A stretch of DNA of 56,950 nt from Qaidamihabitans albus (GTDB lineage: Bacteria; Actinomycetota; Actinomycetes; Mycobacteriales; Pseudonocardiaceae), in the NCBI RefSeq assembly GCF_016464705.1, contig NZ_JAEHOB010000023.1, positions 8,910 through 65,859 of the forward strand. The letters run 5' to 3'. The number at the start of each line of letters is the position of its first letter. Positions within the stretch are counted from its first letter, which is position 1. Positions 15,384-23,795 of this stretch are shown here, in pieces. A model generated the notes under the pieces. The model searched no databases. It saw only the letters and a list, made by a program, of their open reading frames with translations, and was not told the DNA's origin. Both the position numbers and the translations under genes were made by a program.

Positions 15384-16631
15384 ATGACTGATCTCGAGGT
15401 GGAGACCGACCCCGGCGAGCTCGGGTTCGACCAGGAGCGCCTGAACCGGATCGACGACCGGATGGCGCGCTACGTCGACGAGGGCCTGCTGCCCGGCTGG
15501 CTCGCCGTCGTCAGCAGGCACGGCAAGATCGTGCACGTTTCCACCCGGGGCCGGCGCGACGTCGAGGCCGGGCTGCCGGTCGAGCGGGACACGGTGTGGC
15601 GCGTCTACTCGATGACCAAGCCGATCACCTCGGTCGCCGCGATGATGCTCGTCGAGCAGGGTGTGTTCGACCTCGCCGACCCGATCTCGGCATGGCTGCC
15701 GGAGTTCACGGACATGCGCGTCTACACCAAGGGCTCGGCACTGCGCCCCGCCACGGTGCCCGCCACCGAGCCGATCCGCGTGTGGCACCTGCTCACGCAC
15801 ACCGCCGGGCTCACCTACGGCTTCCACCACGCGCACCCGGTCGACGCGATGTACCGGCAGGCGGGCTTCGAGCTGTTCTCACCGCCCGGGATGGACCTGG
15901 CCGCGTGCAGCGCGGCGTGGGCCGAGCTGCCGCTGATGTTCGAGCCCGGCACGGAGTGGAACTACTCGGTGGCCACCGACGTGCTCGGCAGGCTGGTCGA
16001 GGTCGCGTCCGGGCAGCCGTTCGACACCTTCCTGGCTGAGCGCATCCTCGGCCCGCTCGGCATGACCGACACGTCGTTCCAGGCCACCGGCGGCGCACTG
16101 GACCGCCTGGCCGCGCTCTACGCGCCCGAGCCCGGCTCCCGGCGCGCGGTTCGCCACGACGCCGTCGGGGAGGCCATCACCCGCACGCCCGCGTTCCTCT
16201 CCGGGGGCGGTGGCCTCGCCTCCACCGCGGCCGACTACCACCGGTTCACCCAGTTCCTGCTGCGCGGCGGTGAGCTCGACGGGGTGCGCCTGCTCGCGCC
16301 GCGCACCGTCGCGTTCATGACCCGCAACCACCTGCCCGGCGGGGCGGACCTCGACGAGTTCGGCCGTCCGCTCTACGCCGAGGTGCCGTTCAACGGCTTC
16401 GGCTTCGGGCTCGGCTTCTCGGTGCTGCAGGACCCGGTGAAGGCCAGGACGCTGGCCAGCGCGGGCGAGTTCGCCTGGGGCGGCCTCGCGAGCACCGCGT
16501 TCTGGGTCGACCCTGCGGAGGATGTCACCGTGCTGTTCTTCACCCAGCTGATGCCCTCCAGCACCCACCCGCTGCGCCAGCAGCTGCGCCAGCTCGTCTA
16601 CCAGGCCCTCGTGAGTGGGAAACCGAGTTAG
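15384..16631 (+). CDS. Serine hydrolase, class C beta-lactamase-like (CubicO)
   Basis: 415-aa cytoplasmic beta-lactamase-fold hydrolase. The nucleophile motif S-M-T-K (S-x-x-K) lies near residue 77, and the Y-S-V in E-W-N-Y-S-V fills the Y-x-N position. No signal peptide, so an esterase or amidase role is more likely than cell-wall or antibiotic hydrolysis. The last six residues (V-S-G-K-P-S) and the TAG stop are encoded by a 46-bp repeat, so the native C-terminus may originally have ended near Q-A-L. Confidence 0.88.
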   Translation: MTDLEVETDPGELGFDQERLNRIDDRMARYVDEGLLPGWLAVVSRHGKIVHVSTRGRRDVEAGLPVERDTVWRVYSMTKPITSVAAMMLVEQGVFDLADPISAWLPEFTDMRVYTKGSALRPATVPATEPIRVWHLLTHTAGLTYGFHHAHPVDAMYRQAGFELFSPPGMDLAACSAAWAELPLMFEPGTEWNYSVATDVLGRLVEVASGQPFDTFLAERILGPLGMTDTSFQATGGALDRLAALYAPEPGSRRAVRHDAVGEAITRTPAFLSGGGGLASTAADYHRFTQFLLRGGELDGVRLLAPRTVAFMTRNHLPGGADLDEFGRPLYAEVPFNGFGFGLGFSVLQDPVKARTLASAGEFAWGGLASTAFWVDPAEDVTVLFFTQLMPSSTHPLRQQLRQLVYQALVSGKPS

Positions 16632-16653
16632 AACCCGGTTTCCCACTCACGAG
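16608..16653 (+). repeat. 46-bp palindromic element, copy 3
   Basis: The most perfect copy: the stem runs 18 bp, CTCGTGAGTGGGAAACCG against CGGTTTCCCACTCACGAG, with a 10-base loop containing TTAGAAC. Here the upstream gene reads in the other frame and stops at the core TAG. It lies between two convergent genes and is a strong candidate terminator for both. Confidence 0.95.
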
Positions 16654-16666
16654 CGGTGGCCAGGCG

Positions 16667-17665
16667 CTATGCGGTGAGCTTGGTGATGATCTCGTCGCCG
16701 TAGGCGGCCAGTGTCCGTTCCCGCTGGTCGTGCATCAGGTACACGGCGAACTGGTGCACGCCCAGCTCCGCGAGCTCCTCCAGCCGCTGCACGTGCGCGG
16801 AGGCCGGGCCCACCAGGCAGAAGCGGTCGACGATCTCGTCCGGCACGAAGTCGGTCGACGGATTTCCCGCCTTGCCGTGGTGCGCGTAGTCGTAACCCTG
16901 CCTGCCCGCGATGTAGTCGGTCAGCTCGGACGGCACCGGCCCGGCGTCGCCGTAGCGGGCGACCAGGTCCGCCACGTGGTTGCCGACCATCCCGCCGAAC
17001 CAGCGCAGCTGCTCGCGCTGGTGCGCGAGGTCGTCACCGACATAGGCGGGCGCGGCCACACAGATCGTGATCCCCTCCGGGTCGCGTCCCGCCTCCCGCG
17101 CCGCCTCCCGCACCGAGCCGATCGTCCACCGCGCGATCACCGGGTCGGCGGTCTGCAGGATGAACCCGTCGGCCTGCTCACCGACCATGCGCAGCGCCTT
17201 GGGCCCGTAGCCGGCCATCCACATCTCCAGCCGGCCGTCGCGCACCCACGGGATCCGCACGGCGGTGTCGTTGTGGGTCACCTCGCGCCCCTCGGCCAGC
17301 TCCTTGATCACGTGCATCGCCTCGCGCAACGTGGCCAGAGTGGACGGTGGCCTGCCCACCACGCGATGCGCCGAGTCGCCGCGGCCGATGCCGCACACCG
17401 TCCGGTTGCCGAACATGTCGTTGAGCGTGGCGAACAGCGACGCCAGCACCGACCAGTCACGCGTGCCGGGGCTGGTCACCATCGGGCCCACGACCAGCGA
17501 CGACGTCTCCGCCAGGATCCGCGAGTAGATGACGAACGGCTCCTGCCACAGCACGCTGGAGTCGAACGTCCACCCGTAGCCGAAACCGCGGTCCTCCGCC
17601 TCCCGCATGAGCCGCACGACCTCACCGGCAGGGGGATCGGTCTGCAGTACCACTCCGAATTCCAT
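16667..17665 (-). CDS. LLM-class flavin/F420-dependent oxidoreductase
   Basis: 332-aa luciferase-like TIM-barrel oxidoreductase resembling the family I know as TIGR03842 (CPS_4043-type, close to methylene-tetrahydromethanopterin reductase). Start at 17665, M-E-F-G-V-V-L-Q; a longer frame upstream runs through the hydantoinase gene and is a shadow. G-I-G-R-G-D-S-A-H-R, W-M-A-G-Y-G-P-K-A and G-Y-D-Y-A-H-H-G-K-A-G are conserved landmarks. It begins 11 bases after the dihydropyrimidinase stop, so it is the last gene of the NCS1-amidohydrolase-dihydropyrimidinase operon. It may carry out the ring reduction (or oxygenation) step that feeds the pathway; this is inference from position. Confidence 0.85.
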   Translation of the reverse strand: MEFGVVLQTDPPAGEVVRLMREAEDRGFGYGWTFDSSVLWQEPFVIYSRILAETSSLVVGPMVTSPGTRDWSVLASLFATLNDMFGNRTVCGIGRGDSAHRVVGRPPSTLATLREAMHVIKELAEGREVTHNDTAVRIPWVRDGRLEMWMAGYGPKALRMVGEQADGFILQTADPVIARWTIGSVREAAREAGRDPEGITICVAAPAYVGDDLAHQREQLRWFGGMVGNHVADLVARYGDAGPVPSELTDYIAGRQGYDYAHHGKAGNPSTDFVPDEIVDRFCLVGPASAHVQRLEELAELGVHQFAVYLMHDQRERTLAAYGDEIITKLTA

Positions 17666-17676
17666 CGCACACGCCC

Positions 17677-19071
17677 CTAGTTCAGGTACTGGCAGCGGTC
17701 GCGGGAGAGGAACCGGCCGTGCCCCGCCGTGCCGTGGTACTCGCCGCCCTCGATCAGGACCCGGCCCCGGGAGAGCACCGTGTCCACCCGTCCGGTGAGG
17801 CGCATGCCCTCGTAGGCGGAGTAGTCGACGTTCATGTGGTGGCTGGCCGCCGAGATCGTCTGCTCGGCGTTCGGGTCGTAGATCACGATGTCGGCGTCCG
17901 AACCCGGCGCGAGGACACCCTTGCGCGGGTACAGCCCGAACATCCGGGCCGGCGTGGTCGAGCAGGTCTCCACCCAGCGGGCGAGCGAGATCTCCCCGGC
18001 GACCACGCCCTGGTGCAGCAGGTCCATCCGGTGCTCGACGCCCGGCATCCCGTTCGGGATCTTGGTGAAGTCGCCCCGGCCGAGCTCCTTCTGGTCCTTG
18101 AAGCAGAACGGGCAGTGGTCGGTCGAGACCACCGAGAGGTCGTTGGTCCGCAGGCCCCGCCACAGGTCGGCCTGGTGATGCTTCTCCCGCAGCGGGGGAG
18201 AGGCGACGTACTTCGCCCCCTCGAAGTCAGGCTTCGCCAGGTCCTCGATGGAAAGGTAGAGGTACTGCGGGCACGTCTCGGCGAACACGTTCTGGCCGTC
18301 GTCGCGGGCCTCCGCCACCGCCGCGAGCGCCTGGGCGGCGGAGAGATGCACGATGTAGAGCGGCGAGCCGGTGACCTTGGCCAGCGTGATCGCCCGCGAC
18401 GTCGCCTCCCCCTCCAGCTCCGGTGGCCTGGTGAGCCCGTGCTGCACCGGCTCGCCCCTGCCCTCGGCCAGTGCCCGGGCTGCGAGCTGGTCGATCGCGA
18501 TGCCGTTCTCCGCGTGCATCATGATCGTCGAGCCGGTCTCGGTGGCCTTGTGCATGGCGCGCAGGATCTCGCCGTCGGTGGAGTAGAACACGCCCGGATA
18601 CGCCATGAACATCTTGAAGCTGGTGACTCCGGCGTCCACACAGGACTCCATCTCCTTCAACGTCGTGTCGTTGACGTCGGAGACGATCATGTGGAACCCG
18701 TAGTCGATAGCGCAGTCGCCGTCCGCCTTCTCGTGCCACTTGTCCAGTGTGGACAGCAGCGATGTTCCCTTGGCCTGTACGGCGAAGTCGATGATCGTCG
18801 TGGTGCCGCCCCACGCGGCCGCGCGGGTGCCGGTCTCGAACGTGTCGGCGGAGAACGTGCCGCCGAAGGGCATCTCCATGTGCGTGTGCGCGTCGATCCC
18901 GCCGGGCATGACGTACTTGCCCGCCGCGGAGACGATCCGGTCGGCGCGGGTTTCGTAGGCGTCCGACCCGGGGTCGGTGAGCGCCACGATCCGCTCGTCT
19001 TCGACGACCACGTTCGCCTCGATCGGGCCGGACGGGGCGAGCACGGTTCCGGATTTGATCACCAGGAGCAT
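17677..19071 (-). CDS. hydA: Dihydropyrimidinase / D-hydantoinase
   Basis: 464-aa amidohydrolase that opens 5,6-dihydropyrimidine or hydantoin rings to N-carbamoyl acids. Binuclear-zinc ligands are in place: H62-T-H64, carboxylated Lys153 in S-F-K-M-F-M-A-Y-P-G, M-H-A-E-N, V-H-L-S and S-T-D-H-C-P-F. Length and ligands match bacterial dihydropyrimidinases. AGGAGG stands just before the ATG. Ten bases separate it from the upstream ureidopropionase-like gene. The pairing with a beta-ureidopropionase-type partner favours a dihydropyrimidine over a 5-substituted hydantoin substrate. Confidence 0.93.
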   Translation of the reverse strand: MLLVIKSGTVLAPSGPIEANVVVEDERIVALTDPGSDAYETRADRIVSAAGKYVMPGGIDAHTHMEMPFGGTFSADTFETGTRAAAWGGTTTIIDFAVQAKGTSLLSTLDKWHEKADGDCAIDYGFHMIVSDVNDTTLKEMESCVDAGVTSFKMFMAYPGVFYSTDGEILRAMHKATETGSTIMMHAENGIAIDQLAARALAEGRGEPVQHGLTRPPELEGEATSRAITLAKVTGSPLYIVHLSAAQALAAVAEARDDGQNVFAETCPQYLYLSIEDLAKPDFEGAKYVASPPLREKHHQADLWRGLRTNDLSVVSTDHCPFCFKDQKELGRGDFTKIPNGMPGVEHRMDLLHQGVVAGEISLARWVETCSTTPARMFGLYPRKGVLAPGSDADIVIYDPNAEQTISAASHHMNVDYSAYEGMRLTGRVDTVLSRGRVLIEGGEYHGTAGHGRFLSRDRCQYLN

Positions 19072-19081
19072 CGGGTCCTCC

Positions 19082-19924
19082 TCACGGCTTGACGAGCGAG
19101 TCGTACGAGTCCGGCCTGCGATCGCGGTAGAACGCCCACAGCTCGCGGACCTCCGCCAGCTTGGCCATGTCCAGGTCGCGCACCACGATCTCGTCCTCGG
19201 TGTCCGAAGCCGCGTCGCCGACGAGCTCGCCGCGCGGGTCGACGAAGTAGGTCTGACCGTAGAAGTCGTTGTCGCCCAGCGGTTCCACGCCGACCCGGTT
19301 GATCGCCCCTATGTAGTACTCGTTGGCCACGGCGGCGGCGGGCTGTTCGAGCCGCCACAGGTACTGCGAAAGGCCGCGGCTCGTCGCCGAGGGGTTGAAC
19401 ACGATCTTCGCGCCGGCCAGCCCGAACGCGCGCCAGCCCTCGGGAAAGTGCCGGTCGTAGCAGATGTAGACGCCGATGCGGCCCACCGCCGTGTCGAAGA
19501 CCGGGTAACCCGTGTTGCCGGGCCGGAAGTAGAACTTCTCCCAGAATCCCTTCACCTGCGGGATGTGGTTCTTGCGGTACTTGCCGAGGTAGCTGCCGTC
19601 GGCGTCGATCACCGCGGCGGTGTTGTAGAGCAGGCCCGGCTGTTCCTCCTCGTACACCGGCAGGATCAGCACGACCCCGTGCCGCTCGGCGACCTCCTGC
19701 ATCAGCCGCGTGGTCGGCCCGTCCGGGACGGCCTCGGTGTAGGAGTAGTACTCGGTGTCCTGGACCTGGCAGAAGTACGGGCCGTAGAACAGTTCCTGCA
19801 GGCACACCACCTGCGCGCCCTGCGAGGCGGCCTTGCCGATCGCGTCGACCGCGGTGGCGATCATCGAGTCCTTGTCACCCGTCCACCGCTGTTGCACCAA
19901 GCCGGCCCTGACCAGATCGCTCAC
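19082..19924 (-). CDS. Nitrilase-superfamily amidohydrolase (beta-ureidopropionase-like)
   Basis: 280-aa carbon-nitrogen hydrolase predicted to convert N-carbamoyl-beta-alanine to beta-alanine, CO2 and ammonia. The Glu-Lys-Cys triad is visible: E in L-Q-E-L-F-Y, K in K-Y-R-K-N-H-I-P and C in Y-I-C-Y-D-R-H-F-P-E. The H-I-P-x-V-x-G-F-W-E-K-F-Y-F-x-P-G-N run is characteristic of beta-ureidopropionases. GTG start follows AAGGAGGAG. The start lies 50 bases inside the 3' end of the transporter gene, an unusually long overlap, consistent with translational coupling. Confidence 0.9.
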   Translation of the reverse strand: MSDLVRAGLVQQRWTGDKDSMIATAVDAIGKAASQGAQVVCLQELFYGPYFCQVQDTEYYSYTEAVPDGPTTRLMQEVAERHGVVLILPVYEEEQPGLLYNTAAVIDADGSYLGKYRKNHIPQVKGFWEKFYFRPGNTGYPVFDTAVGRIGVYICYDRHFPEGWRAFGLAGAKIVFNPSATSRGLSQYLWRLEQPAAAVANEYYIGAINRVGVEPLGDNDFYGQTYFVDPRGELVGDAASDTEDEIVVRDLDMAKLAEVRELWAFYRDRRPDSYDSLVKP

Positions 19925-21458
19925 TTTGCTCCTCCTTGTGGGTGGGAATGGCCGCCCCGCGCGAGCCGGGCAGCGTCAGCGCGAGGTACACCAGGAACGC
20001 GGCCACCAGGCCGACGACCCAGCTGTAGTCGTAGAACGCCCGGAACAGCGGGATCAGGCCGTCCTCGGGGAACGGGCCCGCGCCGGGGGCGGAGTGCGCG
20101 CCGCCGACGGCGAGCACCGCGCCCACGGCGGAAGCCACCAGCGCACGCCAGTTCCAGCCGCCGCGGAACCAGTAGCGGCCCTGCTCGCTGAACAGGTCCG
20201 TCAGGTCCAGGCGGGTCCTTGCCTGCACCCAGTAGCCAGCGACCAGCACACCGGCGATCGCGGCGAGCACGCCGCCGTAGAAGTTCAGCCAGGCGAAGAT
20301 GTAGATGTTCGGGTCGGAGATCAGCCGCCACGGCTGGATGACGATGCCGATCACACCGGTGATGAGCCCGCCGACCCGGAAGCTGATCCGCTTCGGGAAG
20401 GCGTTGGAGAAGTCGTAGGACGGGCTGACGACGTTCGCCGCCAGGTTGGTGGTGATCGTCGCGAGCACGAGCCCGAGCAGCGCCGCGATCACCACGACCG
20501 GCGAGTCGAACCGGCTGGCCAGCTCGACCGGGTCCCAGATGGCCTCGCCGTAGATGACGATGCCACCGGAGGTGATCATGATCGACATGATGGCGACGAA
20601 CGACATCGTCGTCGGCAGGCCGAGCACCTGCCCCCAGAGCTGCTTGCGCTGGTTCTGGCCGAACCGGGTGAAGTCCGGCATGTTCAGCGAGAGCGTGGCC
20701 CAGAACGCGATCATGCCCATCAGCGAGGGCGCGAAGACCTTCCAGAAGTCGGCGCCCCAGCCGAGCTCCGAGGGCTGGGAGAAGATCGGGCCAAGACCGC
20801 CCGCCTTGACCAGGACCCAGATGAGCAGGATGAGGAAGCCCACGGTGACCAGCGGTGCCGCCCAGCTCTCCAGGCGGCGGACGGCCTCCATGCCCCGCCA
20901 GATGATGATCATCTGCACGGCCCAGAACACGCCGAAGCACAGCCACAGCGTCCACGGCTCACCGCCGACCACGGCGGCGCCGGTCCAGCCGTCGCCGAGC
21001 AGCTTGCCGAGGATCACGAACATCGCCTGGCCGCCGACCCATGTCTGGATGCCGAACCAGCCGCAGGCGACCAGCCCGCGCAGCAGGGCCGCCAGGTTGG
21101 CCCCGCGCACGCCGAAGAAGGCGCGGGCGAAGACCGGGAACGGGATGCCGTACTTGGTGCCCGCATGGCTGTTCAGCAGCATCGGCCCCAGCACGATCAG
21201 GTTGCCGAGGGCGATGGTGAGAAACGCCTGCGCCCAGTTCATGCCGATCGCGATCAGCCCGGAGGCGAGCAGGTAGGACGGAAGGTTCAGCGCCATTCCG
21301 TTCCACAGCGCGAAGTAGTTGTAGGTGGTCCAGGTTCGTCGCTCGATGGGCACCGGGGCGAGTTCGTCGTTGAAGAACCGGCTGCCGTGCACCGACGACG
21401 CATCGCGAAGTTCCACCCGGCCGTCCGGGTGGTGGATCTGGGCGGTGGTCGGCTCCAT
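19875..21458 (-). CDS. NCS1-family transporter (nucleobase/hydantoin/allantoin permease)
   Basis: 527-aa integral membrane symporter with about 12 helices, related to Mhp1, PucI and fungal Fur/Fcy permeases. Typical features: N-terminal R-R-T-W-T-T-Y-N-Y-F-A-L-W, G-I-P-F-P-V-F-A-R in helix 3, G-W-F-G-I-Q-T-W-V-G-G and N-M-P-D-F-T-R-F. It would import uracil, dihydrouracil, hydantoin or allantoin. It heads the minus-strand operon with the amidohydrolase, dihydropyrimidinase and LLM oxidoreductase, and its context favours a pyrimidine or hydantoin substrate. The hydrophilic tail overlaps the following gene by 50 bases. Confidence 0.92.
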   Translation of the reverse strand: MEPTTAQIHHPDGRVELRDASSVHGSRFFNDELAPVPIERRTWTTYNYFALWNGMALNLPSYLLASGLIAIGMNWAQAFLTIALGNLIVLGPMLLNSHAGTKYGIPFPVFARAFFGVRGANLAALLRGLVACGWFGIQTWVGGQAMFVILGKLLGDGWTGAAVVGGEPWTLWLCFGVFWAVQMIIIWRGMEAVRRLESWAAPLVTVGFLILLIWVLVKAGGLGPIFSQPSELGWGADFWKVFAPSLMGMIAFWATLSLNMPDFTRFGQNQRKQLWGQVLGLPTTMSFVAIMSIMITSGGIVIYGEAIWDPVELASRFDSPVVVIAALLGLVLATITTNLAANVVSPSYDFSNAFPKRISFRVGGLITGVIGIVIQPWRLISDPNIYIFAWLNFYGGVLAAIAGVLVAGYWVQARTRLDLTDLFSEQGRYWFRGGWNWRALVASAVGAVLAVGGAHSAPGAGPFPEDGLIPLFRAFYDYSWVVGLVAAFLVYLALTLPGSRGAAIPTHKEEQSERSGQGRLGATAVDG

Positions 21459-21568
21459 TGCGGCATCCTGCTCGCCCGAAGTGTCCGGTCGGGACTGGCA
21501 GAGTGTTCACCGTTGCGGGTGACCGACAACACACTGTCGATTGCGCGCCGACGGTTCCGGTGCTTGCC

Positions 21569-21599
21569 CGCCGCCGTTAACGGCCCGGTAACGGCGGCG
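21569..21599 (-). terminator. Hairpin between SSI gene and NCS1 operon
   Basis: A perfect 11-bp stem, CGCCGCCGTTA against TAACGGCGGCG, with a nine-base loop. It lies 22 bases beyond the end of the inhibitor gene on the minus strand and would separate it from the transporter operon. No T-run. Confidence 0.7.
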
Positions 21600-21620
21600 C
21601 AACAGGCGGGGCGAAAAGGG

Positions 21621-21995
21621 TCAGATGGCGAACACGCCGGAGGACTCCGCCTCGGCGAAGCAGGTGTTGGAGTAGGAGGTCCTGAAGTGCACCCGCTCCC
21701 CGCGCCAGGTGCCGTGTGCCTCGGCGCGGACGGGCGCGTGGATCATCGGGCACGCCCGGTGCTCGGTCGGCAGGCGGGCGAAGTCGCCGTCCGCCTGCTC
21801 CAGCGCGTCGCACGCCGCCTCCGCCTCCGGGTGGGTGCCGGAGGCCGGATCGCAGAGAAGCACAGCGGAGCGGGGCGTGCCACCCTCCGGATGCAGGGTG
21901 AGGACGAGGGAGGACCCGGGGGGAGTGGCCTGCCCGCCCGCGCACATCAGGGTGACGGCGCACGCGGCGAGCGATCCGGCGGAGAAGATGGGCAT
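21621..21995 (-). CDS. Subtilisin inhibitor-like (SSI family) protein
   Basis: 124-aa protease inhibitor of the Streptomyces subtilisin inhibitor family. Diagnostic run L-C-D-P-A-S-G-T-H-P-E-A-E-A-A-C, then G-D-F-A-R-L and the reactive loop C82-P-M84-I85; Met84 occupies P1 as in classical SSI, favouring subtilisin- and chymotrypsin-like targets. Cysteines 48/62 and 82/112 match the two SSI disulfides, and the end S-G-V-F-A-I matches the conserved C-terminal strand. The leader (residues 1-24) is hydrophobic but lacks a basic N-region; S-L-A-A-C resembles a lipobox. No alternative upstream start before an in-frame TGA. It could restrain the subtilase encoded at 1082. Confidence 0.9.
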   Translation of the reverse strand: MPIFSAGSLAACAVTLMCAGGQATPPGSSLVLTLHPEGGTPRSAVLLCDPASGTHPEAEAACDALEQADGDFARLPTEHRACPMIHAPVRAEAHGTWRGERVHFRTSYSNTCFAEAESSGVFAI

Positions 21996-22031
21996 ACCTC
22001 GGCTATCGGCACGCGCGCGGCGGAGGCTGTG

Positions 22032-23678
22032 TCACCCGACGGAGTGATCGCCGTCGCCCGATGGTGGAGCGACCTCCTGGGCGAGCAGGGCGACGTAGAG
22101 CGACAGCATCGACTCCGGGTCCTCCAGCGGCACGCCGAGCACCTGCTCGATCCGCGCGAGCTGCTGGTAGTAGGCCGTCCGCGAGGTGTGCGCCGCCGCG
22201 GCGGCCGCCGACTTGTTCCCGCCGTGCTCGCAGAAGAACCGCAGCGCCTGCACCAGCCTGCTGCCCGAGGCCGCGTCCCTGGCGAGCAGCGGACCGAGCT
22301 CCCGCGCCGCGAACGCGGCCACGCGGTCGTCGTCCGCGAGCAGGTGCAGCAGGCCGCGTAGCCGCACGTCCTCCAGCCGGTGGAACCCGCACGCGGGCCG
22401 GTCGTCCCGGCGCAGGGCGGCCGCGGCGACATGGGCCGCCTCGGCGAGACTGCGCCCCGCCTCCGCGCCCGACTCCACGGTGCTGCCGACGGCGACCACC
22501 GCGGGCATCGAAGGACGCGCCTGGTGGATCTCCGTGGCCAACCTGCCCAGTACGGCCTCCGAGTTCGCCTGCGGCGATAGGGAGAGCAGGACCCGCACGC
22601 TCAGGTCGTCGGTGGCGGCGACCAGTGCCGCGACCTTTGCCCTCCGGGCCGCCAGTGCCGTCGCCTCGGCGAGCTCCCGCAGCACCGGCTGGGTGGAGGC
22701 CGCCCCGGCGGGCCGCGGGGCCCCGGTCAGCCGGGGCCGGATCGCGGCGCCCACGAGCCGCCTGCCGGTGAGCGGCACCCGCAGCGCCGCCGCGCGTGCC
22801 ACCAGCTCGGCCGAAGGGGCGGGCGTGGCGAGCAGCTCGGCGAGCACCGCCCGGTGGGCCTGCCGTTCCAGCCCGTCACCGTCCCTGGTGAGCAGGTGGT
22901 GCACGGCAAGCGCGGAGGCGGCGCGCTCGGCGACGACGACGTGCCGGTGCGGCGGCGGCTCCCCGCACACGAGGATCAGCCTGCCCCAGTCGTGCCCGCG
23001 CGCGCCGACGATGGTCACGAGCCACCCCGTCGCGCCGTGGTAGCCGGTGCGCTCGCCGAGGCGGACCGGGCGGGAGCGCTGCTGCCACCCGGCGAGCAGC
23101 TCGCCGGGGTCGGCCCCGGCGGCGTCGTAGGCCAGCACCTCGTGCGACAGCGTCTCCAGCACCACCGGTTGCCCGGTGAGCCTGGCGACCTCGCGCAGCA
23201 CCACGTCCGGCTCCGCGCCGGAGACGGTGAGCGCGGTGAACGTCTCGTGCACCTGCTCGGCGGCGCGCAGCTCGGTCACCTGCGCGTCCACGATCAGCCC
23301 GTTCACCGCCTCGGTGACCGTCACGTAGCGGGTCTCCCTGGACAGGGTCACCAGCGGCAGGTCCTGCTCGTCGGCGGCGCGCAGCAGTGCGGGCGGCAGC
23401 CGGTCGCTCCAGTGCCGGACCAGCTCCACGACCAGCCCGGTGACACCGACCCCGGCCAGCTCCTCGACGTACTCGCGGAGCGCGGCGTCGTCGTCGGGCA
23501 GGGCGATCCCGGTGGTGAGCACCAGCTCGCCGCCCTTGAGCAGGTGCGCGATGTCGGCGACCTCGGCGACGTGCACCCAGCGGACCCGGCCGTGCAGCCC
23601 GTTCGCGCCCGCCACCACGCGCGGCCCACCGTGCCGGATCACCGGCAGCGCGAGCACCTCGGCCACGGTCGGGTACAT
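22032..23678 (-). CDS. PucR-family transcriptional regulator
   Basis: 548-aa regulator. The N-terminal PucR domain (M-Y-P-T-V-A-E-V-L-A-L-P to about residue 125) is followed by a GGDEF-like central region and a C-terminal helix-turn-helix (F-F-C-E-H-G-G-N-K-S-A-A-A-A-A-A-H-T-S-R-T-A-Y-Y-Q) of the PucR type. The start at 23678 is chosen at the conserved M-Y-P-T-V; the longer antisense reading through the aminotransferase is a shadow. It sits between the minus-strand uptake operon and the divergent plus-strand aminotransferase/dehydrogenase pair, ideal for controlling both. In Bacillus PucR senses purine catabolites; here a pyrimidine-derived effector is likely. Confidence 0.92.
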   Translation of the reverse strand: MYPTVAEVLALPVIRHGGPRVVAGANGLHGRVRWVHVAEVADIAHLLKGGELVLTTGIALPDDDAALREYVEELAGVGVTGLVVELVRHWSDRLPPALLRAADEQDLPLVTLSRETRYVTVTEAVNGLIVDAQVTELRAAEQVHETFTALTVSGAEPDVVLREVARLTGQPVVLETLSHEVLAYDAAGADPGELLAGWQQRSRPVRLGERTGYHGATGWLVTIVGARGHDWGRLILVCGEPPPHRHVVVAERAASALAVHHLLTRDGDGLERQAHRAVLAELLATPAPSAELVARAAALRVPLTGRRLVGAAIRPRLTGAPRPAGAASTQPVLRELAEATALAARRAKVAALVAATDDLSVRVLLSLSPQANSEAVLGRLATEIHQARPSMPAVVAVGSTVESGAEAGRSLAEAAHVAAAALRRDDRPACGFHRLEDVRLRGLLHLLADDDRVAAFAARELGPLLARDAASGSRLVQALRFFCEHGGNKSAAAAAAHTSRTAYYQQLARIEQVLGVPLEDPESMLSLYVALLAQEVAPPSGDGDHSVG

Positions 23679-23721
23679 GGGCGGCCTCCTCGCGTTCTCC
23701 GCCGGTAGGGAAGATGCAGAC

Positions 23722-23758
23722 TGTACGGCGGCTGACGGGAGTCGGTACATATTGTCCG
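23722..23758. promoter_or_regulatory. Candidate PucR operator / divergent promoter
   Basis: The 117-base divergent spacer contains TGTAC and GTACA as an inverted repeat separated by 18 bases (23722-23749), overlapping the A/T-rich imperfect palindrome CGGTACATATTGTCCG at 23743-23758. It is the only A/T-rich patch in the spacer. Confidence 0.4.
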
Positions 23759-23795
23759 TGGCGCACCGGCGTGGCCCGCCCCGACACTCGGACGC

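Noticed and set aside
15384-16631. Antibiotic-inactivating beta-lactamase
   Set aside because: S-x-x-K is present, but there is no signal peptide, and overall features are those of CubicO-type esterases.
19833-22361. 842-codon plus-strand open frame
   Set aside because: Antisense to the NCS1 permease and PucR genes; composition is typical of a shadow frame and no motif is seen.
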